A DNA stretch of 64,000 bases from Sphingomonas sp. LC-1 (GTDB taxonomy: Bacteria > Pseudomonadota > Alphaproteobacteria > Sphingomonadales > Sphingomonadaceae): contig NZ_JANZXB010000005.1 of the NCBI RefSeq assembly GCF_025371035.1, positions 62,001 through 126,000 of the forward strand, given 5' to 3'. Positions within the stretch are counted from its first letter, which is position 1. Every line of letters starts with the position of its first letter. Of this stretch, positions 16,709 through 24,463 are shown piece by piece. Under the pieces are notes generated by a model. That model saw only the letters and a program-made list of their open reading frames with translations. It did no database searches and was not told the DNA's origin. A program made the translations under genes and the position numbers.

Positions 16709-17872
16709 TCAAGGAGCGAATACTGCCCGCAGGCAACCGTCCTCCTTGTGCTTGAACATGTGATACCCCTTCGGTGCGTCCTCCAGCGAGAAGCGGTGGG
16801 TCGCCAGAGAGGCCGGCGTCAATTCGCCGCGCTGGGCATGATCGAGCAGGCGCGGGACATAGGCTTGCCCATGCTGCTGCGCGGTACGGACGGTCACACC
16901 CTTGTTCATCAGCAAGCCCAGCGGAAATTTGTCCATCAGGCCGTACACGCCGAGAATGGACAGGATGCCCCCCTTGCGAACCGCCAGCATCGCCTGGCGA
17001 AGCGCCGTACCTCGATCGGTTTCGAGATAGAGCGCCTGCTTGACCCGGTCATAGGCGTGCTGGAGGCCGGTGCCGCCCGCTTCCATGCCGACTGCGTCGA
17101 TACAGGCATCGGGACCCCTGCCACCGGTCAGCTCCTTGAGCGCCTCGATCACATCGACCTTGGTATAGTCGAGTGGGATCGCGCCGAACGCCTCGGCCTG
17201 CGCCAGACGTTCGGGATAGCGGTCGATGGCGATAACCCGTTCGGCCCCCAACACCATTGCGCTCTGCTGCGCCATCAGGCCGACGCCGCCACAACCCCAG
17301 ACGGCGATGACGTCGCCCGGCTGGATGTCGCAGAAGTCCGCACCCATGAAACCCGTCGGCGCCGCGTCCGAGATGAACAGCGCAGTCTCGTCCGACACGC
17401 CGTCGGGCACCTTGAAACAGTCGGTATTGGCAAAGGGGACGCGGACATATTCCGCATGCGCACCGGCATAACCGCCGAACGCGTGCGAATAGGCATAGAT
17501 GCCGGCGGTCGGATAGCCGAGCAGCGGTTCCTGCAATTCCGGTTTGGGATGGGTCGTGTCGCAGAGCGAATAGAGGTCATGCTGACAATACCAGCATCGT
17601 CCGCAGGAGATGAAGGACGGTACGACGACGCGGTCGCCCTTCGCCACTTTGGTGACCTCCGAGCCCGTATCGACGATCTCGCCCATGAACTCATGCCCCA
17701 GCACGTCGCCTTCGCGCATCGTGGGGATCAGCCCGTCGATCAGGTGCAGATCCGAACCGCAGGTCGTGGACAGCCTGACCTTGAGGATCACGTCATTGGG
17801 GTTGAGGATCGTCGGATCGTTGACCGTTTCCACGCGAAGGTCGTTGACGCCATTCCAGCACAGTGCGCGCAT
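16709..17872 (-). CDS. Zinc-dependent alcohol dehydrogenase (formaldehyde/threonine dehydrogenase-like)
   Basis: 387 residues of the medium-chain dehydrogenase family. Catalytic zinc ligands are C38 (TTCGSDLH), H60 and E61 (GHEFMGE). The structural zinc is held by C90, C93, C96 and C104. The NAD-binding loop is VWGCGGVGLMA. Length and the insert after the structural zinc match the glutathione-independent formaldehyde dehydrogenase-like subgroup. It is the third gene of a crp-like, SRPBCC, dehydrogenase row with 12 bp to the SRPBCC gene. Substrate unknown; it resembles the dehydrogenase at 21.3 kb and was probably duplicated long ago. Confidence 0.9.
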   Translation of the reverse strand: MRALCWNGVNDLRVETVNDPTILNPNDVILKVRLSTTCGSDLHLIDGLIPTMREGDVLGHEFMGEIVDTGSEVTKVAKGDRVVVPSFISCGRCWYCQHDLYSLCDTTHPKPELQEPLLGYPTAGIYAYSHAFGGYAGAHAEYVRVPFANTDCFKVPDGVSDETALFISDAAPTGFMGADFCDIQPGDVIAVWGCGGVGLMAQQSAMVLGAERVIAIDRYPERLAQAEAFGAIPLDYTKVDVIEALKELTGGRGPDACIDAVGMEAGGTGLQHAYDRVKQALYLETDRGTALRQAMLAVRKGGILSILGVYGLMDKFPLGLLMNKGVTVRTAQQHGQAYVPRLLDHAQRGELTPASLATHRFSLEDAPKGYHMFKHKEDGCLRAVFAP

Positions 17873-17884
17873 GATGATTTCTCC

Positions 17885-18394
17885 TTAGCGGTCGGTGCCG
17901 CCGTTGCGGGCGGCGGGCTGCGGAACGGTGGTGGGGATCTCGCCGGTCAGCGCCAGTGCGCGAAAGCGGTAGAGGGCCGTGCGCACGATCTCGTGCGGGG
18001 CGATGTGAAACAGCTTGGCCAAGACCTGGCCGACGGCGCCACCCGGCGGATCGAAGCGAACGTCCAGATGGAGTTCGGTGCCCCGGTCACCCGGCGCGGG
18101 ACGGAAGGTCAGCACGCCGATATTGGGCACGTCCGCCCCCTCCTGCGTCGTCCAGCGCAGGCTGTCGGAGGCCTCGTCCGCCATGGTGGTCCGCCATCGA
18201 TATTCGCCGCCGGTGACGCCAGGCACAGTCCAATCGGCTGTCCGATCGTCTAGCGGGGTGACGGTGGCGATATGCGCCCATATGCGGGCCTGGGTCCGGG
18301 GTTGCAGCCATAGCGATCGAAGTTCGGCCGCGGGCTCGCCGACCGTGACGGAGGCGGTAACGGCCTGATCGGTTTCGGCTTCCGCAATGCTCAT
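17885..18394 (-). CDS. SRPBCC-family protein (START-like fold)
   Basis: 169 residues. The pattern of a helix-grip SRPBCC protein is visible: an N-terminal strand VTASVTVGEPAAELRSLW, a middle sheet with GGEYRWRTTM, RWTTQ and GVLTFRPAPGDRGTELHLDVRF, and a long C-terminal helix AVGQVLAKLFHIAPHEIVRTAL. Such proteins bind small hydrophobic ligands or act as cyclases. It lies between the Crp/Fnr-like regulator and the zinc dehydrogenase and is likely co-transcribed with both. No catalytic residue can be named. Confidence 0.8.
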   Translation of the reverse strand: MSIAEAETDQAVTASVTVGEPAAELRSLWLQPRTQARIWAHIATVTPLDDRTADWTVPGVTGGEYRWRTTMADEASDSLRWTTQEGADVPNIGVLTFRPAPGDRGTELHLDVRFDPPGGAVGQVLAKLFHIAPHEIVRTALYRFRALALTGEIPTTVPQPAARNGGTDR

Positions 18395-18436
18395 CTTAGA
18401 CCTCGGCTTTTTGTCGATGGAGGGGCGGGGGACGTC

Positions 18437-19267
18437 CTATCGAGGCGGGAGGAGGATCGGGCGCGCGCCCATTGCCGCGTCGGCCTCGACCACGTCTGCG
18501 CCCCACCCGGCGACGGCATGGAGTCGTTCCAGGTCGGGCAGCGTGATCCGCCGTCTGCCGCACACCAGCAATCCGTCGCGGCGAAGGCCTTGAAGGACGC
18601 GGTTGACGTGGACCGGTGTCAGGCCGAGCAGATCAGCCAGTTGTTCCTGGGTGAGGGGGCAGGCGAAGGCGCCGTCCTTCGCAAGCCCCGCCTTGTTCGA
18701 TCGATCATGCACGTCGGCCAGATGATAGGCGACACGCTCCCGCGCATTGCGTCGGCCCAGGCTGGTCAACTGCGCGCGGAGCCGCCGCATGTCGTCGACC
18801 ATCGTTCGTTCCCGGTGACGATGGAAGGATGGCCTGTCATCGTTGTCGACCGTCCGGCGCAGCACCGCGACGCGCACCGGACCGCAGGCGCGAATATCCT
18901 CGTTCGCTGCGGGCGGCACCCAGTCGCACATGTCGCCAGCCACCAGTATGTCGGTGATCTGTCGCACGCCATCGTGCAGGCCATGCGCACGATAGGCCCA
19001 CCCCTCGACGATGAGGTGGAGATGACGGTCTCCGCCGAAAGCAGCGGATATGGTCGATCCGTTCCTCACTGGTACGATTGCCATCACCGCCCTGGCGAGC
19101 GCCTGACACTCTTCAGCCGTGACCCGGTCGCCCAGTACCATTCGGACCGTTGCCGTCGCGGGGTGTACCGGACGGGAGGAATTCGGGAAATCGACAAAGG
19201 GTTCGCGCTCGGGTTGGTCAGGAGGCGGCGATTGGCGATAATGTGTCGTGGAGTACGTTTGGAGCAT
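18437..19267 (-). CDS. Crp/Fnr-family transcriptional regulator
   Basis: 276 residues. A cupin-like sensor domain (about 40-165; GDRVTAEECQALARAV ... AGDMCDWVPPA) is joined by a dimer helix to a winged HTH (about 200-262; LTQEQLADLLGLTPVHVNRVLQGLRRDGLL). It lacks the N-terminal cysteine cluster of FNR and a clear cAMP pocket, so the signal is unknown. The first 35 residues are low in structure and a later start is possible. A CCTAGGGAT element lies 63 nt before the ATG, shared with the dehydrogenase at 21.3 kb. The gene leads the SRPBCC-dehydrogenase row. Confidence 0.85.
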   Translation of the reverse strand: MLQTYSTTHYRQSPPPDQPEREPFVDFPNSSRPVHPATATVRMVLGDRVTAEECQALARAVMAIVPVRNGSTISAAFGGDRHLHLIVEGWAYRAHGLHDGVRQITDILVAGDMCDWVPPAANEDIRACGPVRVAVLRRTVDNDDRPSFHRHRERTMVDDMRRLRAQLTSLGRRNARERVAYHLADVHDRSNKAGLAKDGAFACPLTQEQLADLLGLTPVHVNRVLQGLRRDGLLVCGRRRITLPDLERLHAVAGWGADVVEADAAMGARPILLPPR

Positions 19268-19330
19268 CGGTCAAACCCTCATGTCGTCATGACAATTTGG
19301 TGACGTCAGCCATGCGTCGGCACCCGTAGC

Positions 19331-19339
19331 ATCCCTAGG
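19331..19339 (-). promoter_or_regulatory. CCTAGGGAT element upstream of the crp-like gene
   Basis: On the minus strand CCTAGGGAT ends 63 nt before the crp-like start codon. The same nine bases, in the same orientation and at the same distance, precede the dehydrogenase at 21314. The element overlaps the TAG stop codon of the PAS-LuxR gene. Probable operator, perhaps for that LuxR-type regulator (inference). Confidence 0.5.
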
Positions 19340-21179
19340 TAGGCTTCCGCGTCCCGCTGCCTTCGCCGGGCCGTGCTAGGCCCGCCGCCAGTGCAATCTG
19401 GATAAGTTCGGCCAGATTTCCGGCATCCAGCCGGTTCATGACCTGGGCTCGGTGCAGCTCGACGGTACGCGGACTGATGCCGAGTTTCTTGCCGGTTTCC
19501 TTGTTCGTGTTGCCCTCGACCAGGGCTTGCAAGACTTCCCGCTCGCGTGGCGTGAGACGTGTCACGCGAGCACTCGCGGTTTCATCGCGTGAGACCGGTC
19601 GGACGGCGGCGAGACATTCCGCGATCGCGCTCGACAGGCCGGCGGGCACCGATGTTTCATCTTCCACGACGACATAGTCGCTCGCGCCCGCCTTCATCGC
19701 AGCGATGGCCGACATGAGATCGGTTCCGGGCGTGTCCAGCACCACGCTCGGTAGCGCGATGGCCCGCGCTTTCAGTTCGCGCGGAACGGACAATCCATCG
19801 GCCTTGGCCTTGCGGACATCGACCAGCACACAGCCAGGGGTGAGGAGCGCGGCGATATCGAGAAAGGTGGTCGCGCTTTCGAACGTCCTCGCGCGATACC
19901 CCATTGTCCGCACCATGCCCGCCAGACGCCTGGCATCCAGTGCCTTGGTGCTGACGATATAGACCTGACCGATTTCTTCCTGGGTGACGTCTTCCGTGAT
20001 CCCGCCGATGCGCGCGATCGCACCATTGTCGTCGAGGATGGGGAAGCTCGTATCGCGCAAGCGGCGGACGGACCCGTCTCCGGGGCGGATGATGCGGTAT
20101 TCATATTGCGCCGCCTCGCCGGACTTGACCGTCGCGAGCGCGTGTTCGACCTGCAATCGGTCTTCGGGATGCACATAGTGCAGCCATTGCTCGATGGAGT
20201 GGGCCGCCTGTTCCTGGGGTATTCCCCAAATCCGCTCGAACGCGGCACTGCGATACAGAATCGTCCCTGTCACGGGATCGCTGATCCACAGAAGATTGCT
20301 GCTATGCGCCGCAAAGCTGCTGAACTGTGCCTCGCTCGCCCGAATGGCCGCTTCGGCATGACGTCGATCTGTTACATCGGCAGCCGCGCCGATGAAACCA
20401 ATGGGATGGCCGTTCTCGAACGTCGTCCGGCCCCATGTTACGATATGGCGCAGGACGCCGTCGTCACGGCCGATCACCCGATATTCCACAGAATAGCTGC
20501 CGTCGCCTGCCGGATCGACACAGGCCGCAATGGCCGCGCGGACCCGCTCCCGGTCGTCGGGGTGAATGCCTTGCTCGAATATGGTTTCGTCGACCGGTGT
20601 GTCCGGCGACAGTCCCCACATGGCACGGAGTCTCTCATCCCACTCGAGTGCGCCGGTGCGCGGATCCCAGGCATAGATGCCGATCCCGACAAGTTCGGTC
20701 GCCGCGCGCAGTCGCGCCTCGCTTGTGCGGAGTGCTTCTTCGAAGGCCCGCCGCTCGCTGGTATCGCGCGAAACGCCGATGACCAGTTCTACCGACCCGT
20801 CGGGCCCCCAAACGGGTCCCCACAGATAGGAGAAATAGGCGGCCTGGCCGGTCGGGCTGCGGAAGAAGACCTCGTTCTGGATCGTTGCGCCATCGGCAAA
20901 GATCTGATCGATATGGCCGTTGAGCAATGCCGCCAGATCCGCCGGATAATTCAAGTCCTCAAACGACTTGCCGAGCATTTCTTCCACGGTCAGTCCCAAG
21001 AGCGCAAGCATCGCCGGATTGGCATAGGCAAAGCGTCGCCGCCGGTCGAAGGCATAGACATAGTCGGGAATTGACGACAGATTCGCTTCGAGAAAACGCA
21101 CCTGTCCGGCCAGCGTCTCGCCCGAACCCAGCGGCGGATCGTCGACCCCTGTCGCGAAAACCGGTGCGCAATCATCCAT
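19335..21179 (-). CDS. PAS-PAS-PAS, pseudo-receiver, LuxR-type HTH regulator
   Basis: 614 residues from the ATG at 21179; a TTG 13 codons earlier is possible. Three PAS/PAC units occupy about 25-145, 150-275 and 280-400 (PAC ends SRDTSERR, ADVTDRRHAE, TEDVTQEE). A receiver-like domain follows at about 405-525, and a FixJ/LuxR HTH at 540-600 (LTPREREVLQALVEGNTNKE). In the receiver the acidic pair is replaced by S410-T411 (VYIVSTKAL). The phosphoacceptor position D454 is kept (VLVDVR), but the conserved Lys is gone (VVVEDE). Sensor and output are thus in one chain and phosphorylation is doubtful. The gene sits between the crp-like gene and the divergent dehydrogenase and may control both. Confidence 0.85.
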   Translation of the reverse strand: MDDCAPVFATGVDDPPLGSGETLAGQVRFLEANLSSIPDYVYAFDRRRRFAYANPAMLALLGLTVEEMLGKSFEDLNYPADLAALLNGHIDQIFADGATIQNEVFFRSPTGQAAYFSYLWGPVWGPDGSVELVIGVSRDTSERRAFEEALRTSEARLRAATELVGIGIYAWDPRTGALEWDERLRAMWGLSPDTPVDETIFEQGIHPDDRERVRAAIAACVDPAGDGSYSVEYRVIGRDDGVLRHIVTWGRTTFENGHPIGFIGAAADVTDRRHAEAAIRASEAQFSSFAAHSSNLLWISDPVTGTILYRSAAFERIWGIPQEQAAHSIEQWLHYVHPEDRLQVEHALATVKSGEAAQYEYRIIRPGDGSVRRLRDTSFPILDDNGAIARIGGITEDVTQEEIGQVYIVSTKALDARRLAGMVRTMGYRARTFESATTFLDIAALLTPGCVLVDVRKAKADGLSVPRELKARAIALPSVVLDTPGTDLMSAIAAMKAGASDYVVVEDETSVPAGLSSAIAECLAAVRPVSRDETASARVTRLTPREREVLQALVEGNTNKETGKKLGISPRTVELHRAQVMNRLDAGNLAELIQIALAAGLARPGEGSGTRKPT

Positions 21180-21241
21180 AAGGCCGGCTTTCTTTGAATT
21201 TGCCGACAAAGGCGGCAAGCGCCTGCGACCGGGTATAGTTC

Positions 21242-21250
21242 CCTAGGGAT
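21242..21250 (+). promoter_or_regulatory. CCTAGGGAT element upstream of the second zinc dehydrogenase
   Basis: CCTAGGGAT lies in a perfect 10-bp palindrome TCCCTAGGGA (21240-21249) and ends 63 nt before the ATG at 21314. This is exactly the distance seen at the crp-like gene. It is in the divergent gap shared with the PAS-LuxR gene, so an autoregulatory role is possible. Confidence 0.5.
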
Positions 21251-21313
21251 CGCCCGGATGGGACAAGGGCTGGCCAGTGCGTATCTCCACGCCACGCAAC
21301 CGAGGAGAGTGGC

Positions 21314-22489
21314 ATGAAGGCGCTGGTCTGGCACGGCAAGGAGGACATCCGATACGACACGGTGTCCGACCCTGCGATCGAACATCCCCGCGATGCCATA
21401 ATCAAGGTTACGAGTTGTGCAATCTGTGGGTCCGACCTGCATCTATTCCACAATCTCGTCCCCGCGATGCTGCCCGGCGATATCATGGGTCATGAAACGA
21501 TGGGCGAAGTGGTCGAGGTCGGCAGTGCCGCCAAGGGATCGCTGAAGAAAGGCGACCGTGTCGTTATCCCCTTCACCATTCAGTGCGGCGAATGCGATCA
21601 GTGCCGACGCGGCAATTTCTCCGTCTGCGAACGGACGAACCGGAAGAAGGAACTGGGCGACAAGGCGTTCGGTCATGCGACCGCCGGGCTGTTCGGTTAT
21701 ACGCACTTGACCGGCGGCTATCCCGGCGGCCAGGCCGAATATCTGCGGGTTCCTTTCGCGGACACGACGCACATCAAGGTGCCAGGCGGGATCGATGACG
21801 AGAAGCTGTTGTTCCTGTCGGACATCCTGCCCACCGGTTGGCAGGCGGCGGTGCAGGCCGACATTCAGCCAGGCGATACGGTAGCGGTCTGGGGCTGCGG
21901 CCCGGTCGGCCAGATGACGATCCGTTCGGCGATCCTGCTGGGGGCCGAACAGGTGGTGGCGATCGATCATCTGCCCGAGCGTCTGTCCATGGCGGCCGCG
22001 GCAGGAGCGGTCACGATCAACTTCGCGGAGGAAAGCGTCGTCGAAAGGCTCAACGAGCTGACAGGCGGCAAGGGGCCGCACAAGTGCATCGACGCGGTCG
22101 GCACGGAGAGCCACGTCAATTTCGGGCAGCCCGATACGGTGCTGGACCGCGCCAAGCAGATGCTGATGGCGGAGAATGACCGTCCCCACGTCCTGCGTGA
22201 GATGATCTATGTCTGCCGTCCAGGCGGGGTAATCTCGATCATCGGTGTCTATCTGGGACTGGTCGACAAGATCCCGATGGGGCAGGCGATGAACAAGGGA
22301 CTGACCTTTCGGATGGCGCAAGCGCATGTCCCACGCTGGACCGGCGATCTCCTCCGCCGGATCGAGGATGGGCAGATCGATCCCTCCTTCGTCATCACGC
22401 ACAAGGTCGACCTGTCCAAGGGACCTGAAATGTACGCGACCTTCCGCGACAAGGCGGACGGGTGCGTCAAGGTCATGCTCCAACCCTGA
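21314..22489 (+). CDS. Zinc-dependent alcohol dehydrogenase
   Basis: 391 residues, medium-chain family. Catalytic ligands C38 (AICGSDLH), H60 and E61 (GHETMGE); structural zinc C91, C94, C97, C105; cofactor loop VWGCGPVGQM. It has an insert of about 15 residues (SHVNFGQPDTVLDRAKQ) typical of the formaldehyde dehydrogenase-like group. A GAGGAGAG ribosome site precedes the ATG. The next gene follows after 11 bp. The upstream CCTAGGGAT element suggests joint control with the crp-like operon. Physiological substrate unknown. Confidence 0.9.
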   Translation: MKALVWHGKEDIRYDTVSDPAIEHPRDAIIKVTSCAICGSDLHLFHNLVPAMLPGDIMGHETMGEVVEVGSAAKGSLKKGDRVVIPFTIQCGECDQCRRGNFSVCERTNRKKELGDKAFGHATAGLFGYTHLTGGYPGGQAEYLRVPFADTTHIKVPGGIDDEKLLFLSDILPTGWQAAVQADIQPGDTVAVWGCGPVGQMTIRSAILLGAEQVVAIDHLPERLSMAAAAGAVTINFAEESVVERLNELTGGKGPHKCIDAVGTESHVNFGQPDTVLDRAKQMLMAENDRPHVLREMIYVCRPGGVISIIGVYLGLVDKIPMGQAMNKGLTFRMAQAHVPRWTGDLLRRIEDGQIDPSFVITHKVDLSKGPEMYATFRDKADGCVKVMLQP

Positions 22490-22500
22490 AGGAGGCATCC

Positions 22501-23088
22501 ATGCCACTCACCATCTTCACCGGTATCGCCCGTTCGGAGGGCGACCCGAAGGTCGAACGCAAGGGACCGAGTTCACTCAAGGGCGCTGACCGGCTCGCCA
22601 GGGCGCTGGGGTGGTTCTCGGTCGGGCTCGGCATTGCGGAACTCGTCGCGCCCGGTCGGATAGCTCGCAGTCTCGGGTTGGATGACAAGGAGGGATTGGT
22701 CCGCGCCTATGGTGCTCGCGAACTAGCCAGCGCCGTCCCGACCTTGTCGATCGACAAGCCGATCGGACTCGCCGCGCGGATCGGCGGCGACGCGCTCGAC
22801 ATCGCGACGCTCGCGACCGGGTTAAATCGCGACAACCCCAAATGGCGGAACGCCGCGATCGCCACCGCCCTGGTCGCGGGGATCACGCTGCTCGACATCG
22901 TCGCGTTCAAGGGGGTGCAAGCCGTGCACAAGCGCGACCCGAACGCCGATCGCGATTATTCGGACCGGTCTGGCCTGCCACGCGGCACAGCGGCATCGCG
23001 CGGACTTGCCCGCAAAGACTTCGACATTCCGCCGGACTATGGGGCTGAAGGTACGGTGGCGGATGCGGTGCCGCTGCTCGCGTCCTGA
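22501..23088 (+). CDS. Small membrane-associated protein of unknown function
   Basis: 195 residues with a strong GGAGG site before this ATG. Two or three hydrophobic stretches are present (about 30-55 LGWFSVGLGIAELVAP, 75-95, and 118-140 AAIATALVAGITLLDIVAF). The pattern (GW-S-GLG-AEL, GARELAS, GDALDIATL) is one I know from unnamed proteins found beside zinc dehydrogenases and SRPBCC cyclase-like genes in sphingomonads; no function is established. The C-terminal 45 residues are polar and rich in Arg and Asp. Co-transcribed with the dehydrogenase. Confidence 0.75.
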   Translation: MPLTIFTGIARSEGDPKVERKGPSSLKGADRLARALGWFSVGLGIAELVAPGRIARSLGLDDKEGLVRAYGARELASAVPTLSIDKPIGLAARIGGDALDIATLATGLNRDNPKWRNAAIATALVAGITLLDIVAFKGVQAVHKRDPNADRDYSDRSGLPRGTAASRGLARKDFDIPPDYGAEGTVADAVPLLAS

Positions 23089-23231
23089 AACTGCGGCACG
23101 GCGCGGTGCCCTGAGGGCCTGAAATGGTCACTCGGGGCGCCGTCGCTGCCTGCCTCGCCAGCCGATTTCGTGACTGTGACGGGATTGCATGGAGCCATGA
23201 GCGAGATCGCATGTCCGTCCGAAAGGCCTTG

Positions 23232-24212
23232 TTAAACCCTTTCTTCGCCGAGCGTGACGCGGGTGCAATAGCCTTTATCGACCGGTTCGATCTGCATATT
23301 GCCGCCCAATTGCTTGGCAAGGAGGCGTACGAGCTTGGAACCCAACCCCGGCTCGATGCCATGCGGGCATCCGACCCCATCATCGGCGACCGTGACGACC
23401 ATGCCTGACGCAGCGCGCGTGACGACGACCTGGATGACCCCACCGCGCTCGCCCGGATAGGCGTATTTCAGGCTGTTGGTGACCAGTTCGTTGACGATCA
23501 GGCCGACATGGATCGCCACATCGCTGGGAACCTCGATCGGATCGCACGCGACCCGCACCGCGATCGGCCGGACATCGCGCAACAGATCGCCCAATCCCTG
23601 GCACAGGGTCGGAACATAGTCCGCAAGGTCGACGCGTCCACCGTCGTTATCCCCGCGCAGCCGCTCCTGCGCGCGGGCGACGACCATGACACGCGCATTG
23701 GCGGCATCGAGTGCGGCACGAACCTCGGCATGGGACGATGCCCGGCTTTGCAACTGGATCGCCGAACTGATGATAGCGAGATCGTTCTTGGTACGGTGCG
23801 CCATTTCCTGCAAAAGCAGTGCCTTTGCGCGTTCGCTCTCTTCCAGGCGTTCGATCGTCTGGCGCAACGCCTCCGTCGTCGCCGACATGGTGAAGCAGAT
23901 CAGCATAAAAATGCCGAGCGCCATCGCATCCTCGCGGCCGATCCATAGCGAGAAGCGGGGCTCGACGAAGAGATAGGCGGCGATCAGTACACTGAGGATC
24001 GTGGCGAAGAAGCCCGACCCGCGATCGAAGACAAGTGCACACAGGAACACGGCGGGATAGAAGAGCAGGACGGGAAAATTGTGCAGCGTTCCTTCCAGCG
24101 AATGGCGTAGGAGCGCGGTCAACAACACGATCAGCGCGCTGGCGGCGTAGCGCAGGGCAACGCCATAGCGCTGCCGGGGAAGAAGCCTGACCAGCAGATT
24201 TTCTTCGATCAT
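23232..24212 (-). CDS. HRXXN (HisKA_2/HWE-class) sensor histidine kinase with DUF4118 membrane region
   Basis: 326 residues. Three or four membrane helices (about 20-112) form a DUF4118-like module. The dimerisation helix carries H139 in MAHRTKNDL, which is the HRXXN variant. The HATPase part has NELVTNSLKYA and ADDGVGCP. Family knowledge: HRXXN kinases in Sphingomonas feed the PhyR general stress pathway. Cognate response regulators are not encoded next to it. The position beside stress-type dehydrogenases and sigma-EcfG-like promoters fits that role (inference). Confidence 0.9.
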   Translation of the reverse strand: MIEENLLVRLLPRQRYGVALRYAASALIVLLTALLRHSLEGTLHNFPVLLFYPAVFLCALVFDRGSGFFATILSVLIAAYLFVEPRFSLWIGREDAMALGIFMLICFTMSATTEALRQTIERLEESERAKALLLQEMAHRTKNDLAIISSAIQLQSRASSHAEVRAALDAANARVMVVARAQERLRGDNDGGRVDLADYVPTLCQGLGDLLRDVRPIAVRVACDPIEVPSDVAIHVGLIVNELVTNSLKYAYPGERGGVIQVVVTRAASGMVVTVADDGVGCPHGIEPGLGSKLVRLLAKQLGGNMQIEPVDKGYCTRVTLGEERV

Positions 24213-24463
24213 ATCCCCCCAAGCCCAATTCGTACCGACGCTTTCGTGGATACAAGTACGATTATCGTTAATCTTCGGCCGACAGATCGTCGTTGATATC
24301 GATCAGCCTTGCTGCGGGGTACGGTGATCGAACTTTTTTACGGGCTTGTCGCCCAGCGTGCAAGCAGACCAGCCGCGGCTCATTCTGCTGCGGGACAATT
24401 TGATTACCTGGAGCCGCGATCGCTCAGCGGGCGCTGGGGTGGTGCTGTGCGGTATCGCGCTCA

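Noticed and set aside
16748-18253. 501-residue open frame on the plus strand
   Set aside because: It is antisense to the zinc dehydrogenase and SRPBCC genes, which have complete motif sets.
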